64,000 nucleotides of DNA from Bacillus dicomae (GCF_006494425.1 NZ_VHIV01000004.1:1-64000); one strand, 5' to 3'; positions 7,615 to 16,413 are shown, counted from the first letter of the stretch. Made by a program: numbers and translations. Notes: generated by a model from the sequence alone, not told the origin.

Positions 7615-9117
7615 TTACTTTTCTAAAATATCTTCTAACAACTTCACTTGCTCGCTAACAGTATGTAATGTCTTCACAGATGTATCATTTCGATGTTTTT
7701 CTTCTTCCACACTTGCTAACACTTCTTCTGTAGCCGCTGAAGTTTGCTGGATTACATTGGAAGCATGTGTAACATCCTTTACGATATTCGTCGTTTTCAA
7801 TTGGAAATTTTCTTGATGACTAACAATCTCCCTCATTACATCATTAATCGTATCAATAAACTTCCCTAAATCCGTTACATTTGTTAAAACGCTTGCTAGC
7901 ATTTCGTTACATTCTTCTTGTACTCTTTCTGATTTTTCTACCTGCACTTCGACCTTACTTGCTTGATTACTAAACTCCTTCAAAATCCCTTGAATTCTTC
8001 CCGCAGAACGATTCGATTCTTCAGCAAGTTTTAATACTTCATTTGCTACAATAGCAAAGCCTTTTCCATGCTCACCTGCTCTTGCCGCTTCAATATTTGC
8101 ATTTAAAGCTAGCAAACTCGTCTGACTTGAAATATTCGTTATTACATCTACAATTTCATTAATTTGTTTCGATTGCATCATTAAATCTCTAAATATAATT
8201 CCTGATTGTGAAACAATATCATTTAAACTTCTCATATTCGCTTCAAAATTTCGTAAAGTATGTACACTCCCCTTTGAAATTTCTAAGCTTTCATCAATAC
8301 GAATCGATGCATTTCTTACTTGAGAAATGATTTGTTCAATGTTCCCCTCCATATCATTCAACACTTCTACCGAACGATGCATCATCTCTGATTGTGATTG
8401 CGTGCCAACTGCCACCTCTTCAAAAGCGAAATTAATTTCACTCATCGACTCCATCGACGTATTCATATTTTGTCTTAAATGATTGAAATTACTATCTAGT
8501 TTCAAAACAGTTTCCTCAATAAGCCTTTGCGTTTCTTCTAGCTCCTGAGCTTTTCTCATTACTTCTTGCTTCTCATCGCTTAAATGAGCCAGCAAGTTAG
8601 AGCCAATCTTCGTGACGCCCCACATAGCGATTGTTACAATCGCTAACAAACTTGCGAAGTTTGCAGCTTCAGATGCAGCTGTATAAGCAAAAAATTGCTC
8701 CGGCCAATAACTACAAAGAATAAATGTACTCACAACAGCTACTCCGCCAAGAATTAAAATAAGACGCTCACTTAAATAAATAAGTGAAACTGCTAGTGTA
8801 AAATAGACCATTTGAAATACAGCTGGGCTTTCATTAAAAGCTTGTACCATAATATAAGACATCATAAGCAACATAAATGTCATGATGTATTTATACATTG
8901 CTTCCATACTTTTTATAAAAGTAAAAAGCGTTCCAAATACAACGATAGAAATGCCACAAGCCCAAAACGCTATTGCTCTCTCTGTAAAAATATATCCGTA
9001 ATACCCAATCGCGATTACTCCAAGGAAGAAACTACAAATCGTAATAAACAGCAATAAATGATTTTTCTGTGATTCTTTCTCAAGGTTAGAAAAACAAGTT
9101 TTCTTTAACCATTCCAT
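7615..9117 (-). CDS. Methyl-accepting chemotaxis protein, membrane-embedded sensor
   Basis: Chemoreceptor expected to act in arrays with CheA and CheW. The first ~175 residues form about six hydrophobic segments with almost no extracellular loop, so the input probably comes from the membrane or from a small molecule in it. Residues ~220-500 are a long coiled coil with the receptor tip ([28 protein letters not shown]). No HAMP domain is evident. The frame opens at GTG 9138, but AAGGTGGG is the SD of ATG 9117 (500 residues). It starts 26 bp after the end of the upstream phosphodiesterase-like gene, so the two are probably cotranscribed. Confidence 0.9.
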   Translation of the reverse strand: MEWLKKTCFSNLEKESQKNHLLLFITICSFFLGVIAIGYYGYIFTERAIAFWACGISIVVFGTLFTFIKSMEAMYKYIMTFMLLMMSYIMVQAFNESPAVFQMVYFTLAVSLIYLSERLILILGGVAVVSTFILCSYWPEQFFAYTAASEAANFASLLAIVTIAMWGVTKIGSNLLAHLSDEKQEVMRKAQELEETQRLIEETVLKLDSNFNHLRQNMNTSMESMSEINFAFEEVAVGTQSQSEMMHRSVEVLNDMEGNIEQIISQVRNASIRIDESLEISKGSVHTLRNFEANMRSLNDIVSQSGIIFRDLMMQSKQINEIVDVITNISSQTSLLALNANIEAARAGEHGKGFAIVANEVLKLAEESNRSAGRIQGILKEFSNQASKVEVQVEKSERVQEECNEMLASVLTNVTDLGKFIDTINDVMREIVSHQENFQLKTTNIVKDVTHASNVIQQTSAATEEVLASVEEEKHRNDTSVKTLHTVSEQVKLLEDILEK

Positions 9118-9142
9118 ATATAGTCCCACCTTCTGCACTTAA

Positions 9143-10201
9143 TTACTTCAATTTAAATACTGCACTCACTGGGTTATGATCACTATTTTCAAACTTTAAA
9201 TCTTTCCCTTGCACATTTACAATCTCCACATTCGGTGAAACGATAAAACCGTCAATAATCGTGACGAAATTTTCACCCTCCACATATTTCTTTACATCAT
9301 CTCTCACCGTCATAACAGACGGATCTACAGCCCACTTAAAGCCACCATCAGTAAAGTCCTTTGGTAACTCTACTAACCACTCAGGGCGCTCTTTCACAAA
9401 CTTTGGATCACTTAATTGAACATCAGAAAGTAATTGATTCCAATCTCCGCCCATAATTACGTAATCACCATTTTTATAATGCTTGTTCATATATTCTTTT
9501 AAATACTCTACTTGCTGTTTTCTAATTTTCCCGCCTTCATCATAAGCAGACAAATGTAGGTTTACAAGTCTCACAAACTTTCCATTATTAACAGGAATTT
9601 TATGTTCAACAATCGCTCGATCTAAATCAAACAAACGCTTCGGCCAAGGCTCCATTCCAGGAAGCTGGAATCTCTTCGCTGTTTGAACTGTATATTTAGA
9701 AAATGTACTTAATCCGGCCTCCGCATATCCCATTGGACTTGTAATTGGAACAGGGACCCATTTTGTATCGTAGTTCTTTCCGAATGACGAAGCATAATCA
9801 GGTAATTCTTTTTTCAAAAACTCATGCCCATTTACATCAAACGATCGAAGTGATTTTATATCCACTTCTTGTAACAATGTAAAATCACTATTCTCACTTT
9901 GCAAAAACGAAAGCATATTCTTTAAGTTCACTTCAGTCTGTTCTTTACTACCAGAACCAGAACCCTTTCCTCCATCCATAAAGAAGTCTTGATCCTTATC
10001 TAATCCAGCATACCCAATATTAAATGTTGTAACTTTAAACTCATTTTCAGTCGCTAATACGCGCTCCTTATTATTTTCCACCTTCAAACTTACAACATCA
10101 GCAGGCTGTTCTTTTGTAAGTGTCATATATCCTAAAAATCCACCCACAACTCCCACTCCTACTAAAATACATATAAGTACTATTTTTAATAATTTCTTCA
10201 A
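9143..10201 (-). CDS. Endonuclease/exonuclease/phosphatase-family protein, membrane-anchored or secreted
   Basis: 352 residues with an N-terminal hydrophobic anchor (residues 5-27) and a DNase I-like fold on the outside. Catalytic motifs in order: TFNIGYAG (Asn), LQEVD (Glu), GGDWNQ (Asp and Asn), and a terminal SDHNPV (Asp-His pair). The fold hydrolyses phosphodiesters or phosphomonoesters of nucleic acids, inositol phosphates or sphingomyelin, so the substrate is open. Start is TTG after AAAAGGGG. It is first in an apparent operon with the chemotaxis receptor. Confidence 0.85.
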   Translation of the reverse strand: MKKLLKIVLICILVGVGVVGGFLGYMTLTKEQPADVVSLKVENNKERVLATENEFKVTTFNIGYAGLDKDQDFFMDGGKGSGSGSKEQTEVNLKNMLSFLQSENSDFTLLQEVDIKSLRSFDVNGHEFLKKELPDYASSFGKNYDTKWVPVPITSPMGYAEAGLSTFSKYTVQTAKRFQLPGMEPWPKRLFDLDRAIVEHKIPVNNGKFVRLVNLHLSAYDEGGKIRKQQVEYLKEYMNKHYKNGDYVIMGGDWNQLLSDVQLSDPKFVKERPEWLVELPKDFTDGGFKWAVDPSVMTVRDDVKKYVEGENFVTIIDGFIVSPNVEIVNVQGKDLKFENSDHNPVSAVFKLK

Positions 10202-10425
10202 ATAAACGCCCCTTTTCTAAAACACGCAACTCAATTTTCTTTATTTTCAGTTAACTAAAACTGAATGACAGACATAAGAAATATTTTATCATATTGAAAA
10301 CCTTATATCACTATATTTAGTTTATAAGTAATTATTCTTGCTCTTAAATCATTAAAAAATACGAAATGCCCCAACTTCTTCACTGGAAATCAAACGCGAT
10401 GTTTAGTACACTATATGTAATAATC
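10202..10425. other. AT-rich intergenic region upstream of the fluoride riboswitch
   Basis: It separates the divergent phosphodiesterase-like gene from the crcB transcription unit and must hold promoters for both. I see no clear consensus pair, frame or repeat in it. Confidence 0.5.
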
Positions 10426-10508
10426 ATAGGCGATGGAGTTCGCCATAAATGCTGCTTAGCTAATGACTCCTACCAGTATAACTACTGGTAGGAGTCTATT
10501 TTTTTGAG
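10426..10508 (+). promoter_or_regulatory. Fluoride riboswitch (crcB motif) with terminator
   Basis: The aptamer matches the crcB motif: GGCGATGGAGTTCGCC hairpin at 10429-10444, ATAAATGCTGC, then TAATGACTCCTACC. The last segment is also the 5' arm of a strong terminator (GACTCCTACCAGT and complement, 10465-10496) followed by TATTTTTTT. Fluoride binding should prevent the terminator, turning on the two fluoride channel genes that follow directly. Confidence 0.95.
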
Positions 10509-10533
10509 CAAGCTATTTAAAGAGGTGAAAAAA

Positions 10534-10938
10534 TTGATTTATATTATCGTTGGCATTGCCGGTATATTAGGCGCTCTTTCTCGTTATTATTTAGGTCTTA
10601 CTATTCATGAGTTTTGGCATCATTCATTTCCATTAGCTACATTACTGATTAACTTAATCGGCTGCTTCTTATTAGCATGGCTGACTACGTATATCGCTAA
10701 GCGCAACCTCTTACCTTCAGAGGTAATCACAGGCATCGGAACTGGATTTATCGGTTCTTTTACGACGTTTTCAACATTTAGTGTAGAGACAATTCAATTG
10801 ATCAATCATTCTGAGTGGAGCATAGCCTTCTTATATGTATCATGCAGCATACTTGGCGGCCTCATTATGTCTGGACTTGGCTATACACTAGGTGATTTCT
10901 TAATTAAGAAATCACTGACGGAAGGTGATCATATATGA
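10534..10938 (+). CDS. crcB: Fluoride ion channel subunit CrcB/FluC 1
   Basis: Small membrane protein that exports fluoride as one half of a dual-topology dimer. Four hydrophobic helices and the family signature [17 protein letters not shown] with the pore phenylalanines. The frame runs back to TTG 10504 inside the riboswitch terminator tail; AGAGGTG (10521-10527) best serves TTG 10534, giving 134 residues. GTG 10525 is an alternative start. It overlaps the second crcB by four bases, as expected for Gram-positive paired subunits that probably form a heterodimer. Controlled by the fluoride riboswitch. Confidence 0.93.
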   Translation: MIYIIVGIAGILGALSRYYLGLTIHEFWHHSFPLATLLINLIGCFLLAWLTTYIAKRNLLPSEVITGIGTGFIGSFTTFSTFSVETIQLINHSEWSIAFLYVSCSILGGLIMSGLGYTLGDFLIKKSLTEGDHI

Positions 10939-11291
10939 TGGAAGCTTTATTAGTCGCAACAGGGGGATTTTTCGGTGCGATTACACGTTTCGCAATTAGC
11001 AATTGGTTTAAAAAACGAAATAAAACTTCATTTCCAATTGCTACATTTCTCATTAATATAACAGGAGCGTTTTTACTCGGATATATAATTGGCAGCGAAG
11101 TCACTACAGGTTGGCAATTATTATTAGGTACTGGATTTATGGGGGCATTCACGACATTTTCGACGTTTAAACTAGAATCTGTTCAACTTCTCAATCGTAA
11201 AAATATTAGCACTTTCCTTTTATACTTAAGTGCTACTTACATAATTGGTCTCCTCTTTGCATTCCTTGGAATGAAGCTAGGGGGAATATAA
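10935..11291 (+). CDS. crcB: Fluoride ion channel subunit CrcB/FluC 2
   Basis: 118-residue partner of the preceding channel subunit, with four transmembrane helices and the signature [18 protein letters not shown]. Start ATG overlaps the stop of the first gene in ATGA. The two proteins share the motif but differ elsewhere, and the first has an extended C-terminal tail. A terminator follows immediately. Confidence 0.93.
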   Translation: MMEALLVATGGFFGAITRFAISNWFKKRNKTSFPIATFLINITGAFLLGYIIGSEVTTGWQLLLGTGFMGAFTTFSTFKLESVQLLNRKNISTFLLYLSATYIIGLLFAFLGMKLGGI

Positions 11292-11292
11292 A

Positions 11293-11330
11293 AAAAGAAA
11301 GCGACTCTTATCAGTCGCTTTCTTTCATAA
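11293..11330. terminator. Bidirectional terminator between crcB and a convergent small gene
   Basis: Stem GAAAGCGACT/AGTCGCTTTC with T-rich flanks on both strands; it ends the crcB unit and touches the 3' end of the convergent gene. Confidence 0.85.
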
Positions 11331-11564
11331 GAAGTAAGTCCCGCCATATGGAATGGAAAAAAAACTAGCTGGATACACATCATAATGTACAACTTGCATC
11401 GGAGACTGTGAATACGGCATATACTGACTTTGTATCATTTGCGCTACTTGTGCTTGTTGCTGCATTTGAATCACATGATTCACAGCATGAATGGTTCCCT
11501 GCGCCCCAGCTAATGTAATAGCTGCTCCTACTTGCCTTCCATTGTAAAAGTAACGATTCATCAT
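11325..11564 (-). CDS. Hypothetical small protein, Gln- and Tyr-rich
   Basis: About 79 residues, not recognised. Composition is unusual: a Gln-rich middle (IQMQQQAQVAQMIQSQ) and a C-terminal half rich in Tyr, Pro and Ser ending PYGGTYFL. This low-complexity tail recalls small spore or coat-associated proteins of Bacillus, but that is only a resemblance. The frame also opens at GTG 11576; ATG 11564 or 11561 are alternatives, and no strong SD decides. Confidence 0.5.
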   Translation of the reverse strand: MMNRYFYNGRQVGAAITLAGAQGTIHAVNHVIQMQQQAQVAQMIQSQYMPYSQSPMQVVHYDVYPASFFSIPYGGTYFL

Positions 11565-11642
11565 TATCCAACTCACTTATTATGTTTCTTCCATATGGTA
11601 TGTTTCTATTTCATAGTGAGTGTTTTGTCCCGATTAACAGCC

Positions 11643-11858
11643 CTATCTATTGCTCTTTTTCAGCTTTGAAGTAATAGATCCAAATAATAATACACCAATA
11701 CCACTAAGGAACAATACATAACTTATCGGTACTAAGAAAAAGAAAGGTTCTTCGAGGAATCCATTCGCTCCCACTTTACTGTTTGAAGCATGTATAGTTA
11801 AAGAAATAATTGCTAAAATCATGAAAGAAATAGCTACTACGTATTTATTTTTCATCAT
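11643..11858 (-). CDS. Small membrane protein, DUF3955-like
   Basis: 71 residues with two transmembrane segments separated by a loop containing GANGFLEEPFFFLVPISY, which resembles the DG.L.EPFFLIP pattern I associate with DUF3955. The longer frame starts at 11927, but AAAGGAGAG lies just before ATG 11858. Function unknown; stands alone. Confidence 0.6.
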   Translation of the reverse strand: MMKNKYVVAISFMILAIISLTIHASNSKVGANGFLEEPFFFLVPISYVLFLSGIGVLLFGSITSKLKKSNR

Positions 11859-11970
11859 ATACTCTCCTTTAACTCCCATTGATCTTATTACCATCATAAT
11901 AAGCCCGATAGTATCAAAAATCAACAATTATTTATCGTTTTACAATAAATAATTGTTTTTCACATCACAA

Positions 11971-12004
11971 AAGAGCTATAGATAATATTTTATCTACAGC
12001 TCTT
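11971..12004 (-). terminator. Terminator of the SpeG-like gene
   Basis: Minus-strand stem AAGAGCTGTAGATAA/TTATCTATAGCTCTT followed by TTGTG; it lies just after the acetyltransferase stop. Confidence 0.75.
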
Positions 12005-12012
12005 CCAATCAG

Positions 12013-12528
12013 TTATTTTGTTCCAAAGTATGCCTTTTGGAACATACACATTCTTATTGCATTATGGTAGTTGCCATCAACGAAGAACTCATCCAAAAGC
12101 TCACCTTCCACCATAAATCCAACCTTTTTATAAACATGTACTGCTTTTTCATTTTCCTTATCCACCACTAAATAAATCTTATGCATATTTAATACAGAAA
12201 AAGCGTAATCCATTGCTAAACGCGTCGCTTCCGCTGCATAACCATATCCTTGATAATTCGGATCAATAATAATTTGGAATTCCGTTCTACGGTGAATATA
12301 ATCGATTTCCACTAACTCAACTAATCCAACCATTTCATTGTCTTTTTCAACGATAAATCGGCGTTCACTTTGATCATGTATATGTTTATCGTATAAATCT
12401 TGCAGCTCCACAAATGCCTCATACGGCTCTTCAAACCAATACGACATAATATGTGCATTATTATTAAGTTCGTGTACAAACTTTAAATCTTCTCGCTCTA
12501 ATGGACGTAACTTTAATTCCTGACTCAT
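12013..12528 (-). CDS. GNAT acetyltransferase, SpeG/BltD-like spermidine N1-acetyltransferase
   Basis: 171-residue GNAT-fold enzyme that by similarity transfers acetyl from acetyl-CoA to spermidine or spermine. It matches the SpeG layout: [18 protein letters not shown] at the start, the acetyl-CoA loop [11 protein letters not shown], and the C-terminal [22 protein letters not shown]. The start is ATG 12528 with GGAGG eight bases upstream; the open frame extends five codons further. It is preceded by a promoter with a 19-bp spacer carrying a dyad, the layout used by MerR-type activators, as for the BltR-controlled bltD of B. subtilis. No regulator gene is adjacent. Confidence 0.82.
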   Translation of the reverse strand: MSQELKLRPLEREDLKFVHELNNNAHIMSYWFEEPYEAFVELQDLYDKHIHDQSERRFIVEKDNEMVGLVELVEIDYIHRRTEFQIIIDPNYQGYGYAAEATRLAMDYAFSVLNMHKIYLVVDKENEKAVHVYKKVGFMVEGELLDEFFVDGNYHNAIRMCMFQKAYFGTK

Positions 12529-12603
12529 TTCTATAACCTCCAAGTAAAAGAAACCTCTTCACTTAATTTCTCAAATTTTTTCAATTTCAAACGCCCTAAT
12601 TTC

Positions 12604-12634
12604 ATTGTAAACTTTCAAGTAACTTGAAGGTCAA
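12604..12634 (-). promoter_or_regulatory. MerR-type promoter of the SpeG-like gene
   Basis: On the minus strand TTGACC and TACAAT are separated by 19 bp instead of 17. The spacer is filled by a dyad, ACCTTCAAG-TTA-CTTGAAAGT, with one mismatch. Over-long spacers with a centred dyad are diagnostic of activation by MerR-family proteins that untwist the promoter. Confidence 0.75.
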
Positions 12635-12645
12635 GGTATAAAAAA

Positions 12646-12674
12646 GTAGTGCAAACTTATGTCTGCACTACTAC
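12646..12674 (-). terminator. Terminator of the psiE-like gene
   Basis: Minus-strand stem GTAGTGCAGAC/GTTTGCACTAC followed by TTTTTTATA; it overlaps the last bases of the gene. Confidence 0.85.
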
Positions 12675-13111
12675 TCTTTTCTCAAATCTCTCATATTTGA
12701 TATGTATAAAGCAATGACTAAAACAAGAATAGACCCCGCATACAGCAGTGTCTCTATCGGTTCCTCATGAGATACGATAATTAAACGGATTAACGCTGTA
12801 ATTCCGATATAAATAAAATAACGTAACGGGAAATGATAGTTCGACTTAAAATACTTAATAATTAATGCGATGAACTCGAAGTATAAGAAATAAACAATGA
12901 TACTTTCCACTAATTTATAAGATGTATACTTCTTCGCTGAAAATATGTATTGAATAAAAGTGATTGTCTCGTTAATTAAAAATATAGATAAGACAATGGA
13001 TAATATAATTAACGCTATGTTTAATATCCACTGCAAAACACTCGCGATAAAATGATCAATATTAAATTTCATTTTCTCATTAAACACCCCTTCGTATAAG
13101 TACTTATTCAT
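12671..13111 (-). CDS. PsiE-family membrane protein
   Basis: Up to 146 residues with four transmembrane helices and the PsiE-type segment [25 protein letters not shown]. PsiE was named for phosphate-starvation induction in E. coli; its biochemical role is unknown. The first ATG (13111) lacks an SD and sits directly on a TATAAT-like sequence ten bases after the stop of the NERD gene. GAAGGGG lies further in, so initiation at ATG 13072 is quite possible. Confidence 0.75.
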   Translation of the reverse strand: MNKYLYEGVFNEKMKFNIDHFIASVLQWILNIALIILSIVLSIFLINETITFIQYIFSAKKYTSYKLVESIIVYFLYFEFIALIIKYFKSNYHFPLRYFIYIGITALIRLIIVSHEEPIETLLYAGSILVLVIALYISNMRDLRKE

Positions 13112-13121
13112 TATAGCAAAA

Positions 13122-14081
13122 TTATAACTGAAGGTGAGTTAAATCATATTTTCGTCCTTTATTAGTGCCGGCGTGTGGGATGTTCATTGTTTTGAGGAGT
13201 CTATGAACTGTTGCACTCGATTGAACGTGGAGAAATTCCTTTAACTGCATATTTGTACAAGTCCTACTAATAAGAAGTACATAATCATGTATCGCATCCT
13301 CATGTGCTACCTTAGAGATAGCTTTACAATTTGAACAATACCACCCTTTTTTTATTTTCAACATCGGCATTATAGAACAGACCTCACATCGTACGCCGTT
13401 TAACAATTCTCCTTTTTTTATTTTAAATTGTTCGAGGATATTTTGCTGTAATGGAGTATGATTCCTTACTATTTGACAAATAAGATCGTCTACATTTTTT
13501 ATAGTTTTTTTCTTATATTTGCTCTCAAACCATTTTATTTTATGAGGTAAATTTGCACTGTGTATAATTTTATTGGGGAGATTATCGTCTGAAGCTTTAA
13601 TAATAGTTCGTGGATTACTAATAACAACGAGTGATTCAATCGGAAAACGAGAAAACCCATTTAAACTTAACCATTTTCTAAACTGTTCCTCTTGTCTTTT
13701 CACTTGTAAAATTGGATCTGGAAACCCTTCTGGATTCCCCTCTGATATTCTAATAAGTTGATTAAACTTTGAATCAAATAGTAACGTACCTGCTATATTT
13801 TTTATTTCGAGGAAAAGAAGAAAATATGCTGAAATGATAATCGTATCAATTTGAAAATGGTGATTTTGATCAGACAACCTTATATCGTGCAAAATACTAT
13901 ATGTTTCTTCTGGCAAAAAACTTAATGGATAATTGATAGCTTGTTCACCTTTGTAACCTGCTTTATGCTTCGCTAAAATTTCTGCAACCATATCCCGTTT
14001 CGGATGGTGAGCAGGTAATCTTCTAGATAACGCTTCTAATTGCCGTAAATACATCGGCATTTGTCGTTCTTTCACAATCAT
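13122..14081 (-). CDS. NERD domain-containing protein with C-terminal zinc ribbon
   Basis: 319 residues. A nuclease-related NERD domain occupies about 40-160: the GYKGEQAI motif, then the QIDTIIIS aspartate and FLEIKN glutamate-lysine pair that form a PD-(D/E)XK-like site. A four-cysteine ribbon (CEVC...CSNC, about 232-255) and a C-terminal helical segment resembling a helix-turn-helix ([22 protein letters not shown]) follow. By family it may cut or bind nucleic acid; this is unproven. SD GAGGAGGG precedes ATG. The dispersed repeat of this window lies just upstream. Confidence 0.8.
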   Translation of the reverse strand: MIVKERQMPMYLRQLEALSRRLPAHHPKRDMVAEILAKHKAGYKGEQAINYPLSFLPEETYSILHDIRLSDQNHHFQIDTIIISAYFLLFLEIKNIAGTLLFDSKFNQLIRISEGNPEGFPDPILQVKRQEEQFRKWLSLNGFSRFPIESLVVISNPRTIIKASDDNLPNKIIHSANLPHKIKWFESKYKKKTIKNVDDLICQIVRNHTPLQQNILEQFKIKKGELLNGVRCEVCSIMPMLKIKKGWYCSNCKAISKVAHEDAIHDYVLLISRTCTNMQLKEFLHVQSSATVHRLLKTMNIPHAGTNKGRKYDLTHLQL

Positions 14082-14098
14082 CTTTAGCCCTCCTCAAA

Positions 14099-14221
14099 AT
14101 ATATCAACGATTTTTCAAATATATCTATCATAACTCACAATATATCAACGATTTTTTCAATATATCAACGATTCGACATAGAATATCGACTTACCGACAA
14201 AAACCGACACAACATACACCC
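14099..14221. repeat. Dispersed intergenic repeat, copy 1
   Basis: Four degenerate units of the type ATATATCAACGATTTTT at 15-40 bp spacing, then ATCGACTTACCGACA and ending CATACACCC. The same order of units and the same end sequence occur at 43469-43593, and a shorter version at 63588-63685. It lies upstream of the NERD gene. B. cereus-group chromosomes are known to carry bcr intergenic repeat families; which one this is I cannot tell. Confidence 0.7.
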
Positions 14222-14503
14222 ATAAAATCCTATACACAGTATAGCATCACATCTAAAATCACACTGTAAGCATAATATGAATCCGCCCATTTAATTACGT
14301 CGTTTTCAAAATGAGAGATTTACATTCACCTCATGTAAAAGATCTTTTTATAAGTATGAAAAAATTTTAGGAATTAGTTTATCTTTTTTTAATGATTAAT
14401 TTAGAGGGAGTTTATAGTCGAGTATTAACATAATAAACGTAGTAACTATTACTATAATCTCAAACCGTACTACTTACATTTATAAAATGAGGAGACGATA
14501 AAA
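14222..14503. other. Intergenic region upstream of the DUF4822 lipoprotein
   Basis: AT-rich, without a convincing reading frame. A small dyad TTTACAT/ATGTAAA near 14320 is followed by AAGATCTTTTT on the plus strand. It should contain the promoter of the lipoprotein gene, but I see no clear -35/-10 pair. Confidence 0.4.
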
Positions 14504-15469
14504 ATGAACAAAAAAACGAAAGCACTATCATCTATATTGCTCGGATTCACACTAGCACTAACAGGGTGTGTTGGTACGAAAGCCGAAGAAAATCATAGTA
14601 AACCGAAACAAGAACAAGCTGCTAAAGAAACAAAAAAGGAAAATAAGTTAACGAAAGGCCAAAAAATGGCTAACATTCTTAGCGATACAAATTGGCAAGG
14701 TACACGAGTGTATGACAAAGATAAGAATGACTTAACAAAAGAAAATGCAAACTTCATTGGCCTTGCGAAATATGATGCAAAGTCAGGAAGATATGAATTC
14801 TTTGATGCTAAAACAGGTGCAAGTCGTGGTGATAAAGGAACTTTCTTTATCACAAATGATGGGAAGAAGAGAATATTAATTTCAGAATCAATGAAATATC
14901 AAGCTGTTGTTGATATGACAAAGCTAAATAAGAATGTATTTACTTATAAACGAATGGGGAAAGATGCTAACGGTAAAGATGTAGAAGTCTTCGTTGAACA
15001 TGTTCCATATAAAGAAAAAGAGCTTTCTTTCACTGATCCGGACAAGCAGCTGAACACAACTACAGGCGATATCGTTAAAAACGTTGATGGAGATAAAATT
15101 TTGGGCGAAACCCTTTGGCACGGAACAAAAGTATTAGATGAAGCTGGTAATGATATAACACAATTTAATTCGAATTTTATAAGTCTAGCAAAATTCGATG
15201 ACAAGTCTAATAAATATGAGTTCTTCAATAGCGAAACAGGCCAAAGCCGCGGTGATTATGGCTACTTCGATGTTTTGCACGAAAATAAAATAAGAGCTCA
15301 TGTTTCAATTGGAAATAATAAATATGGTGCGGCTCTTGAACTTACTGAACTCAATAATAAGAAATTTACGTATAAAAGAACTGGTAAAGACCAAGCAGGT
15401 AAAGACATCACTGTATTTGTTGAACATGAACCTTATACAGGTGATATAAAGCCACAATTTAGCTTTTAA
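14504..15469 (+). CDS. Lipoprotein with two tandem DUF4822 domains
   Basis: 321 residues. A lipoprotein signal with lipobox LTGC puts the acylated cysteine at position 22, followed by a charged linker. Two homologous ~110-residue repeats come next (about 57-170 and 197-310). Both run from NWQGTRVYD or LWHGTKVLD through NFIGLAKYD/NFISLAKFD, YEFFD/YEFFN and SRGD to KDVEVFVEHVPY/KDITVFVEHEPY. So the gene arose by internal duplication. It should sit on the outer face of the membrane. Function of DUF4822 is unknown. SD GAGGAG precedes ATG; the unit is monocistronic with a strong terminator. Confidence 0.88.
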   Translation: MNKKTKALSSILLGFTLALTGCVGTKAEENHSKPKQEQAAKETKKENKLTKGQKMANILSDTNWQGTRVYDKDKNDLTKENANFIGLAKYDAKSGRYEFFDAKTGASRGDKGTFFITNDGKKRILISESMKYQAVVDMTKLNKNVFTYKRMGKDANGKDVEVFVEHVPYKEKELSFTDPDKQLNTTTGDIVKNVDGDKILGETLWHGTKVLDEAGNDITQFNSNFISLAKFDDKSNKYEFFNSETGQSRGDYGYFDVLHENKIRAHVSIGNNKYGAALELTELNNKKFTYKRTGKDQAGKDITVFVEHEPYTGDIKPQFSF

Positions 15470-15528
15470 AAACGTTTGATTACAAATCCTGTACTTAAAA
15501 TGAATCCACTTTTTATATTCGAAACATG

Positions 15529-15574
15529 AATTAGCATAAGCTGACCGTTTTTGGTCAGCTTATGCTAATTTTTA
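15529..15574. terminator. Strong bidirectional terminator
   Basis: A perfect 18-bp stem (15529-15546 with 15553-15570) with a TTTTT-containing loop and a T-run after it on the plus strand. It separates the DUF4822 gene from the convergent MarR gene and may serve both. Confidence 0.92.
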
Positions 15575-15587
15575 CATGTAACAACCA

Positions 15588-16019
15588 CTACAGCTCTCCA
15601 ATTACTTTCGTTAGCTTTTGAAGCGCTGATAAAAGGTTTGTTAATTCTTCAGGTGATAAACTTGCATAATACTTTTCAGAAACTTGCTCCATATATGCAT
15701 CCATTTCTTGTTTGTATAACAAGCCTTTCTCCCCTAATTCAACTGAAAATGCACGTTTATCTTCTGCAAGTTGTCTTCTGAAAATGTATCCATCCTTTTC
15801 AAGTTTGACTAACTGTTGGCTAATGGCACTCTTCGTTACATTCATTTTTTCTGCTAGCTCTTTAGGAGTAGATGATGGGTACCGAATAATTAATGTTAAT
15901 AACGTATATTGCTGATTATTTAAATTGAAGTTTGTATAAGATCTTTCTTTCGCTTCAAGTAATATCCATAATTCTTCAAGTGTTAGATTGATTTCCTCAG
16001 CTATATTTTTATTTTTCAT
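15588..16019 (-). CDS. MarR-family transcriptional regulator
   Basis: 143-residue winged-helix dimeric regulator. Recognition region PKELAEKMNVTKSAISQQLVKLEKDGYIFRR (about 55-85) followed by the wing DKRAFSVELGEKG. The start is ATG 16019 behind AAGGTGAG; the open frame extends five codons further to GTG 16034. It overlaps the 3' end of the upstream small membrane-protein gene by 11 bases, so they are translationally linked. It probably represses its own operon at the palindrome 16329-16348. Ligand unknown. Confidence 0.88.
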   Translation of the reverse strand: MKNKNIAEEINLTLEELWILLEAKERSYTNFNLNNQQYTLLTLIIRYPSSTPKELAEKMNVTKSAISQQLVKLEKDGYIFRRQLAEDKRAFSVELGEKGLLYKQEMDAYMEQVSEKYYASLSPEELTNLLSALQKLTKVIGEL

Positions 16020-16305
16020 ACTTGTCTCTCTCACCTTTTCTTCTCCAATTTTTCGGGTTTAAATACTTTTTATATTTTGCCACCACTTCTTTCCCAACAA
16101 AGACAGCACCTACCAAGAAAAGAATTTCTCCTACTACTATACACCCTGGAACAACAATAGCCTTTATCTGAGTCGAAAGCGAAGTAAATGGTATGATTAA
16201 AGCACTCGCCCAAAGTAGAACATATATGATTAGAAGACCTATTCCAACTTTAAAAAGCAATGGCTTTTTTTGTTTATTTTCGTTTGAAACTATTTCTTTT
16301 TCCAT
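16009..16305 (-). CDS. Small membrane protein with transporter suffix domain
   Basis: 98 residues with two transmembrane helices and a conserved C-terminal part (VVPGCIVVGEILFLVGAVFVGKEVVAKYKKYLNP). This matches what is annotated as a transporter suffix domain, found at the ends of some transporters or as free-standing proteins. There is no transporter in this operon; the only partner is the MarR regulator. SD AGGAGG precedes ATG. Function unknown. Confidence 0.7.
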   Translation of the reverse strand: MEKEIVSNENKQKKPLLFKVGIGLLIIYVLLWASALIIPFTSLSTQIKAIVVPGCIVVGEILFLVGAVFVGKEVVAKYKKYLNPKNWRRKGERDKYEK

Positions 16306-16328
16306 TTTAAAACCTCCTGAACATAGTT

Positions 16329-16373
16329 TAGTTTAGTTAACTAAACTATATATCAAGATTAATTTAATTGCAA
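16329..16373 (-). promoter_or_regulatory. Promoter and MarR operator of the suffix-domain/marR operon
   Basis: On the minus strand TTGCAA (16368-16373) and TATAGT (16345-16350) are 17 bp apart. A perfect 20-bp palindrome, TAGTTTAGTTAACTAAACTA (16329-16348), overlaps the -10 region and start site. A perfect palindrome covering the promoter of a marR operon is very likely the autorepression site. Confidence 0.85.
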
Positions 16374-16375
16374 GT

Positions 16376-16413
16376 TAAAAAAAGCTGCTGTCTATAAAAT
16401 ATAGACAGCAGCT
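16376..16413 (-). terminator. Terminator of the fat operon
   Basis: Minus-strand stem AGCTGCTGTCTAT and its exact complement followed by seven T residues, downstream of the ATPase gene. Confidence 0.92.

Noticed and set aside
14099-14221. CRISPR array
   Set aside because: Repeat units are short (~13-17 bp), degenerate and irregularly spaced, with related sequence in the gaps and no cas genes.
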